A model generated the notes under the pieces. That model did not search any database, was not told the DNA's origin, and saw nothing but the letters and a program-made list of their open reading frames with translations. From NCBI GenBank assembly GCA_001916055.1, contig MNRR01000045.1, positions 44,734 through 58,521 of the forward strand: a stretch of 13,788 bases of DNA, given 5' to 3'. Positions 1 to 5,575 of the stretch are shown here, in pieces. A program made the translations under genes and the position numbers. The number at the start of each line of letters is the position of its first letter. Positions within the stretch are counted from its first letter, which is position 1. The DNA comes from Clostridium sp. 28_12 (GTDB lineage: Bacteria; Bacillota; Clostridia; TANB77; CAG-508).

Positions 1-408
1 ATTTAAGCTAGCTCCATTAAATGTATCACCTTCGAAATTTAACTTTTCACCTGAAAATGTTGCATAATATTCTTCATTTTCTTTTGCTTTTTCTAATTTG
101 CTGTCTTTAAAAATCATTCCAATTCCTATTGCAACTAATACAGCTGGGAATATCAATTTTCCAACTATCTCCATGTCAAGTATTTCTTGAGCTGATAATA
201 GTAATGCTACTCCTATCACTAACCATATATATGCTCCAATGTCTCTTATATTTTTTACTATACTTATTGTACTTGGTATTATAATAAATAAACTCCACCA
301 TCCATCAAAAAATATGTCTATATTTATTATTCCTAACACTTTTAAACCTATTATTAATCCTATTATTATGAAGACTACTCCCCATATTAAATTTTCTTTT
401 CTTTTCAT
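1..408 (-). CDS. LiaF-like membrane protein, N-terminal part (runs off left edge)
   Basis: The visible 136 residues start with a short basic segment (MKRKENLIWG), followed by closely spaced hydrophobic helices up to about residue 95 and then a soluble stretch beginning near YYATFSGEKLNFEG. This order, a small multi-helix membrane block with a WW motif followed by the start of a beta-rich 'FSGxKLNFEGDTFNGASL' segment, matches LiaF/DUF5668-type proteins. The LiaF family is linked to cell-envelope stress sensing; no partner kinase is visible here. The start ATG (406-408) has AAGGAAAGGAAAG just upstream, immediately after repeat element A. The 3' end of the permease reading frame overlaps its first 104 bases in another frame. 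The C-terminal domain lies outside the window, so the exact subfamily is open. Confidence 0.7.
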   Translation of the reverse strand, partial: MKRKENLIWGVVFIIIGLIIGLKVLGIINIDIFFDGWWSLFIIIPSTISIVKNIRDIGAYIWLVIGVALLLSAQEILDMEIVGKLIFPAVLVAIGIGMIFKDSKLEKAKENEEYYATFSGEKLNFEGDTFNGASLN

Positions 409-1720
409 AATTTCTTTCCTTTCCTTGCACATTTGAGATCGCTTTTTTTCGGTGCAAAATTGCACATTTTAAAACGCTTTTTTTCCGTGCACCTTTCTTT
501 TCGTTCCTAAGTAATTCCTTAATTTTACCCCTACTTCCATAATTAAAAATCGCTTTTGAATATATTTTGATAGAAAATATTGCGACAAGAATTGTGGTAA
601 TTACTAGTATTACTATTGAGCCTAAAATTTCTGGACCTGTAGCAATCTCCATCATCACTCTAAATGGCATACAAAATGGTGATGATATAGGTAATATTGC
701 AGCTATTTTATTTAGCTCACTCGTTGGATTCATCATTGTAAAATACGCCAAATAGAATCCTATTACTGATATTAAAGCTACTGGTGTATTAGCTGATTGC
801 ACATCTTCTGGCTTGCTTACAGTTGAGCCAGTTAATGCATACAACATCGCAAAAAATGCATATCCTAATATGAAGTAAATAATCGTTATGCATCCTAAAA
901 ATGGTGTGATTGTTGAAAAATCAACTATTCCATCTAATGCTCCTTCTTCTAAAAATAATGTTTTTGAAACTATTGCAGTTAACGCAATCGCAATTATTTG
1001 TAATACTCCAACAATTCCTATTCCGATTGTTTTTCCTAAAACTATTGTTTTTGGCTCTGTTGATGTTACTAGTGTTTCAATTATTTTTGAAGTTTTTTCA
1101 GTCGTTATTGAACTTGATACTTGATATGCACAAAAATATATTGCGTAAAATAGTACAATTGATAATAACATCATTGTGTATATATTTCCTTTTATTTCTT
1201 GAGTCTCAGCTTGTTTGACTTCAAAATTAAAATCTGGTTGTATACTTCGCAATTGTTCCTGTGTTAGCCCTAACTTTGAAATTTGCAAGCCACTATATAG
1301 CGAACTTATTGCATTTTCTAAGTCTTGTGGCATTTCAGAATTCATTGCTAAATTTTTTACTATGTATTGAATATTGATTTTTTCATCCTTCTTTTCTATA
1401 ATTATTGCATTATCTATTTCGCCATTTTGAATCTCTTCCTTTATTTTGTCAAATTCTAAATTTTTGCTAGAAATTTTGATATCATAGCTCAAATTCATAT
1501 TTTTTAGATTCTCTAATGTTCCTTCAAATACATTATCAACATCAATTATCTGTATAATCTGTTTTGAATTTTCTGAATCTCCCATGACTTTTTTCAGTAT
1601 GTTAGGTATGTTAAACATCAAAATTATTAGTCCCAATATTATTATATTCGAGATAATAAAAGATTTTCGTTGCACCATATCTTTAATTGTGAATTTTATT
1701 ACAGTTATTAAACCTTGCAT
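305..1720 (-). CDS. ABC-2 type transporter permease with repeat-derived C-terminal tail
   Basis: This is a 471-residue membrane protein. It has one N-terminal helix (about residues 20-45), a large extracytoplasmic domain (about 50-180), and then five or so hydrophobic helices containing motifs such as SSSITTEKTSKIIETLVTST, typical of NatB/YhaP-like ABC2 permeases. It probably exports a small molecule, ion or peptide with the adjacent ATPase; the substrate is unknown. The ATG at 1718-1720 is preferred because AGGTGAG lies just upstream, whereas the GTG at 1727-1729 sits inside that ribosome binding site. The ATPase stop is directly adjacent (translational coupling). The native protein appears to end near NEKK. 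The last 62 residues (from GARKKS) are encoded by repeat element A and then by the overlapping LiaF-like gene in another frame, so the original stop seems to have been lost. Its ATPase partner is broken, so function is doubtful. Confidence 0.82.
   Translation of the reverse strand: MQGLITVIKFTIKDMVQRKSFIISNIIILGLIILMFNIPNILKKVMGDSENSKQIIQIIDVDNVFEGTLENLKNMNLSYDIKISSKNLEFDKIKEEIQNGEIDNAIIIEKKDEKINIQYIVKNLAMNSEMPQDLENAISSLYSGLQISKLGLTQEQLRSIQPDFNFEVKQAETQEIKGNIYTMMLLSIVLFYAIYFCAYQVSSSITTEKTSKIIETLVTSTEPKTIVLGKTIGIGIVGVLQIIAIALTAIVSKTLFLEEGALDGIVDFSTITPFLGCITIIYFILGYAFFAMLYALTGSTVSKPEDVQSANTPVALISVIGFYLAYFTMMNPTSELNKIAAILPISSPFCMPFRVMMEIATGPEILGSIVILVITTILVAIFSIKIYSKAIFNYGSRGKIKELLRNEKKGARKKSVLKCAILHRKKAISNVQGKERNYEKKRKFNMGSSLHNNRINNRFKSVRNNKYRHIF
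426..492. repeat. Dispersed palindromic element A (two modules)
   Basis: The element reads box-21-box-21-box. The boxes are TGCAC (426-430), GTGCAAAATTGCAC (451/452-465 region) and GTGCAC (487-492). Both modules point the same way: one has the tag ATTTGAGAT and the other ATTTTAAAA, each followed by CGC and seven T. It lies between the permease coding end and the ribosome binding site of the LiaF-like gene and is open through the permease frame. CCTT occurs on both flanks, a possible but weak target duplication. Confidence 0.85.
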
Positions 1721-1721
1721 T

Positions 1722-2577
1722 TTACTCACCTACTTTCTCTATAAAAATTTCATTTAGACTTGGTTTTTTAAGTTCGAATTTTTTTATATTTATGCCTTGA
1801 AGCACCAACGTTTTCATTAGTAACTGAGCTTGCTCTTCTTTATCCATTAATATTTCATAATTATTGTCAAGATTTTTTTCAATTTTCATTCCACTTTCAT
1901 TTATGTATTTTGAAATGTCACTATCTACATTTATTTCTAGCCTTTTTGATGGATACTCATCTTTGATTTTTTTCAAATTTCCCTTTAATACCGTTTTTCC
2001 TTTATTTATTATCACTACATCTTTACAAAATTCCTCAATTGATGACATCTGATGACTTGACATTATTATGTATTTTCCTTTTTGAACTAATTCTATAATT
2101 ACTTCTTTCAATAATTCTGTATTTATTGGATCAAGTCCGCTAAAAAATTGCTGTTATAAACTGAATTTTTTGTTGATTCCCTTTTGATAATTTTTCTGCC
2201 TGTAATTCTTTGTATTCTTCAACTTTCAGTCTTTTTAACCAATAATCAATTTCTTTTGCAGCTTCTTGCTTCTTCATCCCTTTCAATTCAGCAAAATACA
2301 TTAGTTGCTCAATTATTTTTGTTTTTGGATATATTCCTCTTTCTTCTGGTAAATATCCAAAGTTCACGTTTTTTCTTTCTACTTTCTGCCCATTCCAGGT
2401 TATTTCGCCTGCATCCTTTTTTATTATTCCTAGAATCATTCTTATTGTCGTGGTTTTTCCAGCTCCATTTGTCCCTAATAGTCCAAATACCCCTGGCTCG
2501 TTCATCTCAAAACTGATGTTATCTACTGCTAGTTTTTCGCCATAATATTTACTTACTTTTTCAATTTTTAATCCCAT
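1722..2577 (-). pseudogene. ABC transporter ATP-binding protein, frameshifted with Walker B deleted
   Basis: The N-terminal part (2140-2577) carries Walker A (GTNGAGKTT), a Q-loop-region GYLPEERG and the signature LSKGNQQK, but stops after QFITAIF. The reading resumes in another frame at FSGLDPIN (around 2147), continues through the switch histidine (SSHQM) and a C-terminal domain to the stop at 1722. In NatA/YhaQ-type ATPases about 12 residues containing the Walker B aspartate and catalytic glutamate (LILDEP) lie between these two points. They are absent here, together with a net frame change, which fits a deletion of about 35 bases. The start ATG follows GGGAGGTG. It is first gene of the ABC operon and abuts the permease. 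A sequencing or assembly error would have to remove a whole block, so a true deletion is likelier. Confidence 0.85.
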
Positions 2578-2603
2578 TATGACACCTCCCTTTTATTGCA
2601 TTT

Positions 2604-2632
2604 ATTATATTATAATTTTATATATAGTGCAA
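2604..2632 (-). promoter_or_regulatory. Promoter of the ABC transporter operon
   Basis: On the minus strand TTGCAC (2627-2632) and TATAAT (2604-2609) are separated by 17 bases, upstream of the ATPase start at 2577 with its GGGAGGTG site. The -35 hexamer coincides with a GTGCAA box at the edge of repeat element B. Confidence 0.6.
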
Positions 2633-2709
2633 GTGCACACCTGAGATCGCTTTTTTTCCGTGCAAAATTGCACAGAAAAAAAGCGGAATAATCGGTGCAA
2701 AATGGTGCA
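2627..2709. repeat. Dispersed palindromic element B (two opposed modules)
   Basis: GTGCAAGTGCAC (2627-2638) is followed by a 21-base module (tag ACCTGAGAT, then CGC plus T7), GTGCAAAATTGCAC (2660-2673), an inverted 21-base module (A7-GCG then GGAATAAT) and GTGCA...GGTGCA (2695-2709). The two modules form a hairpin through the core (CGCTTTTTTTC with GAAAAAAAGCG) but carry different tags. It lies between the spoVG terminator, which it touches, and the ABC operon promoter. Confidence 0.85.
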
Positions 2710-2744
2710 AAAAAAGTTCCCTCTATTCACTAGAAGGAACTTTT
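2709..2744 (-). terminator. Rho-independent terminator of spoVG
   Basis: Read on the minus strand, AAAGTTCCTTCTA pairs with TAGAGGGAACTTT around the loop GTGAA (13 pairs including wobbles), followed by a run of T (plus-strand A-run 2709-2715). It starts 10 bases after the spoVG stop codon. Confidence 0.88.
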
Positions 2745-2753
2745 GTAAATTTA

Positions 2754-3044
2754 TTATTCTGCTGATTCTTCTGTTTCAGGAGCGTCATAAGCTTCTAGGA
2801 TAGCCTTTTGAATCTTCTCTCTTGTTTCAGCATTGATTGGATGAGCTATATCTTTGAATTCTCCGTTTGGAGTTTTTCTGCTTGGCATAGCTATGAATAA
2901 TCCATTTTGACTTTCGATAACTTTGATATCATGGATAACAAATTCATTATCGAATGTTACAGAAGCAACAGCTTTCATTCTGTTCTCTGAATTTTTTGTA
3001 CATATATTGTATCGTATCTTATGTACTAGTATATTATTCGGCAC
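2754..3044 (-). CDS. spoVG: SpoVG family RNA/DNA-binding regulator
   Basis: The 96-residue protein contains the hallmark SpoVG core: MKAVASVTFDNEFVIHDIKV, then NGLFIAMPSRKTPNGEF and KDIAHPINAETREKIQ. SpoVG is a small nucleic-acid-binding regulator acting in sporulation, septation and envelope gene control in Firmicutes. The core is full length, with a short acidic C-terminal tail (APETEESAE). The N-terminus is unusual: the in-frame start is a GTG at 3042-3044, 13 bases after the AGAGGG site, and the first 22 residues do not resemble the usual 'ITDVRIRK' strand. An ATG with ideal spacing (8 bases after GGG) lies five bases upstream but in another frame, giving only seven codons. The leader is extremely A-rich. 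A strong terminator follows. It is divergent from murC. Confidence 0.93.
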   Translation of the reverse strand: MPNNILVHKIRYNICTKNSENRMKAVASVTFDNEFVIHDIKVIESQNGLFIAMPSRKTPNGEFKDIAHPINAETREKIQKAILEAYDAPETEESAE

Positions 3045-3129
3045 TGCATTTTTTTTTCCCTCTTTTTTTTACAATTTTTTTATTTTTTTATTTTTTGAAA
3101 TTTTAAAATAATATTTTGTAACAAAAATC

Positions 3130-3158
3130 TTGAAATTTACATTATATAAGTATATAAT
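3130..3158 (+). promoter_or_regulatory. murC promoter
   Basis: TTGAAA (3130-3135) and TATAAT (3153-3158) are separated by exactly 17 bases. The start of transcription would fall near 3165, giving a leader of about 30 bases before the AGGGAGTG site of murC. Confidence 0.75.
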
Positions 3159-3168
3159 AGAAAAGCAA
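3141..3168 (-). promoter_or_regulatory. Possible spoVG promoter overlapping the murC promoter
   Basis: On the minus strand TTGCTT (3163-3168) and TATAAT (3141-3146) are separated by 16 bases. An alternative is TTTCAA (3130-3135) with TATTAT (3108-3113). No clear sigma-H-type site was seen. Either choice leaves an A-rich leader before spoVG. Confidence 0.4.
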
Positions 3169-3196
3169 ATTTGAAATTTCATAGGGAGTGTTTATA

Positions 3197-4576
3197 ATGC
3201 CAAATATTGATAATATAAAAAAATATAAAAATATACATATGATAGGAATCGGCGGTGTTAGCATGAGCGGTATCGCTGAAATTCTTGTTAACTGGGGTTT
3301 TTCAGTTTCTGGAAGTGACCGTTCAGATTCTGAAACATTGCATGCTTTGCAAAATGCAGGAATCAAAATTTATGTAGGACATAATGCAAAAAATATTGAA
3401 GGTGCTGATTGTGTGGTTTATACCGCTGCAATTCATCCTGATAATCCAGAATTTGTTCATGCAAAAGAGCTTGGTATTCCTCTTATAGAGAGGTCTACTT
3501 TTCTTGGCGAGCTTACAAGATGCTATAAAAACACAATAGCCGTTTCTGGAACTCATGGAAAAACAACTACAACTTCACTTGTTTCTTTATGTTTTATAGA
3601 AGCTCAAAAAGATCCAAGTATCCAAGTTGGTGCAATGTTAAAAGAACTTAATGGAAATTACAGAGTTGGAAATAGCGAAAATTTTATAATTGAAGCTTGT
3701 GAATATGTTGAAAGCTTTTTAAAATTTAGTCCTAAGTCTGAAATCATTTTAAATATTGATAATGATCATTTGGATTATTATAAAAATCTTGAAAATGTAA
3801 AAAAAGCCTTCATTAAATATGTTAAATTATTGCCAGAAGATGGTCATTTAATTATAAATGCAGATGACCCTAATTGCCTAGATTTACCTGTTTACTCTAA
3901 AGCTCCTGCTATTAAATATGGTATTGAAAATGAAGACGTTGATTTTTCTGCGCAAAATATTGTTTTTAATGAAGATGGTTTCCCTGAATTTGATGTTTAT
4001 AAATTTGGTGAATTATTTGGTCATTTTGAACTTTCAATTCCTGGCAAACATAATGTTTTGAATACTTTGGCTTGTATCGCATTGTGTGATGCTTATGGCA
4101 TTGAAGCAAGCTATATGCAAACTGCATTTAAAAAATTCACTGGTGCTGACAGACGTTTTGAATTTAAAGGAACTGTTAATGGTGCAAAGGTTTATGATGA
4201 TTATGGCCACCATCCTACTGAAGTTGCTGCTACCGCTAAAGCATTAAAGAATAAGAAATATAACCAATCTTGGGTTGTTTTTCAACCTCATACATATAGT
4301 AGAACTTTCAACCTTTTAGATGATTTTGCTCAAGCCCTACTTTCTTTTGATAATATTATTGTTACTGATATTTATGCGGCTCGTGAAACTAATACTTATA
4401 ATATTTCTTCTGAAGATTTGGTTAATGCTATAATCAAACTGGGTAAAGATGCAAAATATATTCCTTCACTTGAAGCTTGCGCTTCTTACTTGAAGGATAA
4501 TGTTAAGGCTGATGATATTGTTCTAACTCTTGGCGCTGGTACTGTTACTAATATCGGCCCAATGATTGTGGAATAA
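3197..4576 (+). CDS. murC: UDP-N-acetylmuramate--L-alanine ligase
   Basis: This cytoplasmic Mur ligase joins L-alanine to UDP-N-acetylmuramic acid using ATP, the first step of the peptidoglycan stem peptide. The 459 residues show the three Mur domains: a Rossmann-like UDP-binding domain with GIGGVSMSGIAE (residues 17-28), the ATP-binding central domain with SGTHGKTTTT (117-126) and the later EACEY and NIDNDHLDYY motifs, and a C-terminal domain beginning near TGADRRFEFKG with YDDYGHHPTEV, HTYSRT and the terminal LTLGAGTV. Length is normal for MurC. The ATG at 3197 is chosen because AGGGAGTG (3183-3190) sits six bases upstream; the in-frame GTG at 3188 lies inside that site. It has its own promoter and terminator and so is monocistronic, divergent from spoVG. 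No lesions were seen. Confidence 0.97.
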   Translation: MPNIDNIKKYKNIHMIGIGGVSMSGIAEILVNWGFSVSGSDRSDSETLHALQNAGIKIYVGHNAKNIEGADCVVYTAAIHPDNPEFVHAKELGIPLIERSTFLGELTRCYKNTIAVSGTHGKTTTTSLVSLCFIEAQKDPSIQVGAMLKELNGNYRVGNSENFIIEACEYVESFLKFSPKSEIILNIDNDHLDYYKNLENVKKAFIKYVKLLPEDGHLIINADDPNCLDLPVYSKAPAIKYGIENEDVDFSAQNIVFNEDGFPEFDVYKFGELFGHFELSIPGKHNVLNTLACIALCDAYGIEASYMQTAFKKFTGADRRFEFKGTVNGAKVYDDYGHHPTEVAATAKALKNKKYNQSWVVFQPHTYSRTFNLLDDFAQALLSFDNIIVTDIYAARETNTYNISSEDLVNAIIKLGKDAKYIPSLEACASYLKDNVKADDIVLTLGAGTVTNIGPMIVE

Positions 4577-4599
4577 TTTTAAAATTTTTATGTTGATTT

Positions 4600-4632
4600 A
4601 AAAGAGACTTTTTCGAAAGAGTCTCTTTTTTG
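4600..4632 (+). terminator. Rho-independent terminator of murC
   Basis: AAAGAGACT (4601-4609) pairs with AGTCTCTTT (4620-4628), with TTTCGAAA at the tip and a T-run after it. It starts 24 bases after the murC stop. Confidence 0.9.
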
Positions 4633-4634
4633 TA

Positions 4635-4663
4635 TTGTTTTTTTTTTAATTATATGTTATATT
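4635..4663 (+). promoter_or_regulatory. Possible promoter of tRNA-Thr
   Basis: TTGTTT (4635-4640) and TATATT (4658-4663) are separated by 17 bases and would start transcription about 10 bases before the mature tRNA. The region is so AT-rich that alternatives exist. Confidence 0.5.
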
Positions 4664-4679
4664 ATATTATATTTGATTT

Positions 4680-4755
4680 GCCACTATAGCTCAGTTGGTA
4701 GAGCGACGGATTCGTAACCCGTAGGCCAGCAGTTCGATTCTGCTTAGTGGCTCCA
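4680..4755 (+). tRNA. tRNA-Thr (anticodon CGT)
   Basis: The 76-base gene folds into a full cloverleaf. The acceptor stem is GCCACTA (4680-4686) with TAGTGGC (4745-4751), the D-arm GCTC/GAGC, the T-arm AGCAG-TTCGATT-CTGCT, and the variable loop AGGCC. The anticodon loop TTCGTAA (4711-4717) gives anticodon CGT, reading the threonine codon ACG. The discriminator T and CCA are encoded. The last pair of the anticodon stem is an A.C mismatch (A4710 with C4718, positions 31-39). A terminator follows directly. Confidence 0.93.
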
Positions 4756-4766
4756 TTTGAAATCAA

Positions 4767-4800
4767 CTTACGAACTTAAAAGTTCGTGAGTTTTTATTTT
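4767..4800 (+). terminator. Rho-independent terminator after tRNA-Thr
   Basis: CTTACGAACTT pairs with AAGTTCGTGAG (11 pairs, one wobble) around a tiny A loop, followed by TTTTTATTTT. Confidence 0.85.
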
Positions 4801-4810
4801 ATATAAAACT

Positions 4811-5010
4811 TTAAAAGTTCTCTTATCACAGAAAGGAAGACCTTTTTCATGCTTAAATACTGGTCATTTAGAAGTAGAACCTATTGAAGCAAAAGTTGTA
4901 AAAGAAATATTTGAATTATGTAAGCAAGGTAATTCTACAATGGTATTGCTACTATTATGAAAGATAATAATGTGTATATATATCAGGAAAAATTTTACAT
5001 TTTCGCTTGA
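4811..5010 (+). pseudogene. Relic of a serine site-specific recombinase
   Basis: Translating from about 4829 gives QKGRPFSCLNTGHLEVEPIE and then AKVVKEIFELCKQGNS. After a lost base near 4937, the next frame gives GIATIMKDNNVYI up to a TGA at 5008-5010. This pattern (a 'GHLEVxPxEAKVVxxIFELxxxGNSyxxIA' run) is characteristic of the region after the catalytic domain of large serine recombinases. Restoring one T would read GNSYNGIATIMKDNNVY. There is no start, catalytic domain or C-terminal domain, so it is a fragment about 65 residues long. It sits between the tRNA terminator and the promoter of the 91-residue gene, whose -35 overlaps its end. It suggests that a mobile element was once here. Confidence 0.72.
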
Positions 5011-5035
5011 CATTCTTATGTTAACGTGTTATAAT
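5007..5035 (+). promoter_or_regulatory. Consensus sigma-A promoter of the 91-residue gene
   Basis: TTGACA (5007-5012) and TATAAT (5030-5035) are separated by exactly 17 bases, a perfect match to the housekeeping consensus and the strongest promoter in the window. Predicted transcription start is near 5042. Confidence 0.9.
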
Positions 5036-5041
5036 ACTTTT

Positions 5042-5142
5042 ATCGTGAATACTTACACAGCAAGTATCAGGAAATTTCACTAAATTTTTCTGGGGGAGCT
5101 GTGTAATCCTCCAGAAGTCACTTATAAGGAGGAAAAAGCGTA
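5042..5142 (+). promoter_or_regulatory. Structured 5' leader with complementary loops and SD-pairing arm
   Basis: Hairpin 1 is ATACTT (5049-5054) with AAGTAT (5062-5067) and loop ACACAGC (5055-5061). Hairpin 2 is TTCTGGGGGA (5088-5097) with TCCTCCAGAA (5107-5116) and loop GCTGTGTAA (5098-5106). The first seven loop-2 bases are the exact complement of loop 1. The TCCTCC of the hairpin-2 3' arm is also the exact complement of GGAGGA (5128-5133), the ribosome binding site, so hairpin 2 and masking of the site are mutually exclusive. This has the layout of a cis-acting switch; I do not recognise it as a named riboswitch class. Confidence 0.6.
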
Positions 5143-5418
5143 ATGAGATTAACACATGAAATTGTACAGAAACTTAAACTTGGAGATGTTGTTCGTTTTT
5201 CTTGGAACGATTCCAAAAATCGAAACATCACTGACAGTGGTGTTGTTGCATGCATTGATTCAAAAGGAATCAGATGCAACTGCGAAACAGAAAGAACCTT
5301 TATCGTTAAGCCTCATCAGTTTGACGGCAGTATCAATGTCAGTCTCGTTTCTGAAACGGAACATGCACCAGTAGTCGAATTCGAAAATGGATTCGATTTT
5401 GCAGCAAAGCGAATCTAG
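5143..5418 (+). CDS. Small protein of unknown function (91 residues)
   Basis: The start ATG follows AAGGAGG with 10 bases spacing and is the only sensible start. I do not recognise the family. The protein is soluble, without signal peptide or membrane segment. It begins with a short helix-like MRLTHEIVQKLKLGD, followed by alternating hydrophobic strands (DVVRFSW, SGVVACID, RTFIVK, SINVSLVS), which suggests a small beta-barrel fold. It has two closely spaced cysteines (RCNCE). Base composition is about 39% G+C by direct count, noticeably richer than neighbouring genes, and codon choice uses more C-ending codons. It has its own consensus promoter, structured leader and strong terminator. Together with the recombinase relic next door this suggests horizontal acquisition. 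Strong promotion of a small orphan gene could mean a phage or plasmid accessory or regulatory protein, but that is only inference. Confidence 0.8.
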   Translation: MRLTHEIVQKLKLGDVVRFSWNDSKNRNITDSGVVACIDSKGIRCNCETERTFIVKPHQFDGSINVSLVSETEHAPVVEFENGFDFAAKRI

Positions 5419-5445
5419 GCTGTTTTCACTAATCTCATAAAAGGG

Positions 5446-5479
5446 AAGCTCTTACTGAAAAGTGAGGGCTTTTCTTTTT
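5446..5479 (+). terminator. Rho-independent terminator of the 91-residue gene
   Basis: AAGCTCTTACT pairs with AGTGAGGGCTT (11 pairs, two wobbles) around a GAAA tetraloop, followed by TTCTTTTT. Repeat element C starts at the very next base. Confidence 0.93.
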
Positions 5480-5575
5480 GCACACGTGAGATCGCTTTTT
5501 TTCGGTGCAGTGCACATTTTAAACCGCTTATTTTCCGTGCAAAACTGCACAGAAAATAAGCGGTTTAATTGGTTC
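5480..5575. repeat. Dispersed palindromic element C (three modules)
   Basis: The order is GCAC (5480-5483), module with tag ACGTGAGAT, GTGCAGTGCAC (5505-5515), module with tag ATTTTAAAC, GTGCAAAACTGCAC (5537-5550), inverted partner module, and a degenerate GTTC box. All three modules are 21 bases. Modules 2 and 3 form a long hairpin in which the usual T7 core is TTATTTT and the opposite arm is AAAATAA, a matched change. The element abuts a terminator on the left and the stop codon (TAG, 5575-5577 on the minus strand) of the next gene on the right. Confidence 0.88.

Noticed and set aside
423..496. CCTT target-site duplication flanking element A
   Set aside because: Four bases in a region full of CTTT/CCTT runs is not convincing, and the other elements show no matching duplications.
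4728..5142. Attachment-site duplication of the tRNA-Thr 3' end
   Set aside because: No second copy of the T-arm/acceptor sequence was seen downstream, and serine recombinases usually do not use tRNA ends.
5510..5571. Hairpin of element C as the terminator of the membrane-anchored protein gene
   Set aside because: Neither strand has a T-tract directly after the stem; the T-rich part is inside the stem.
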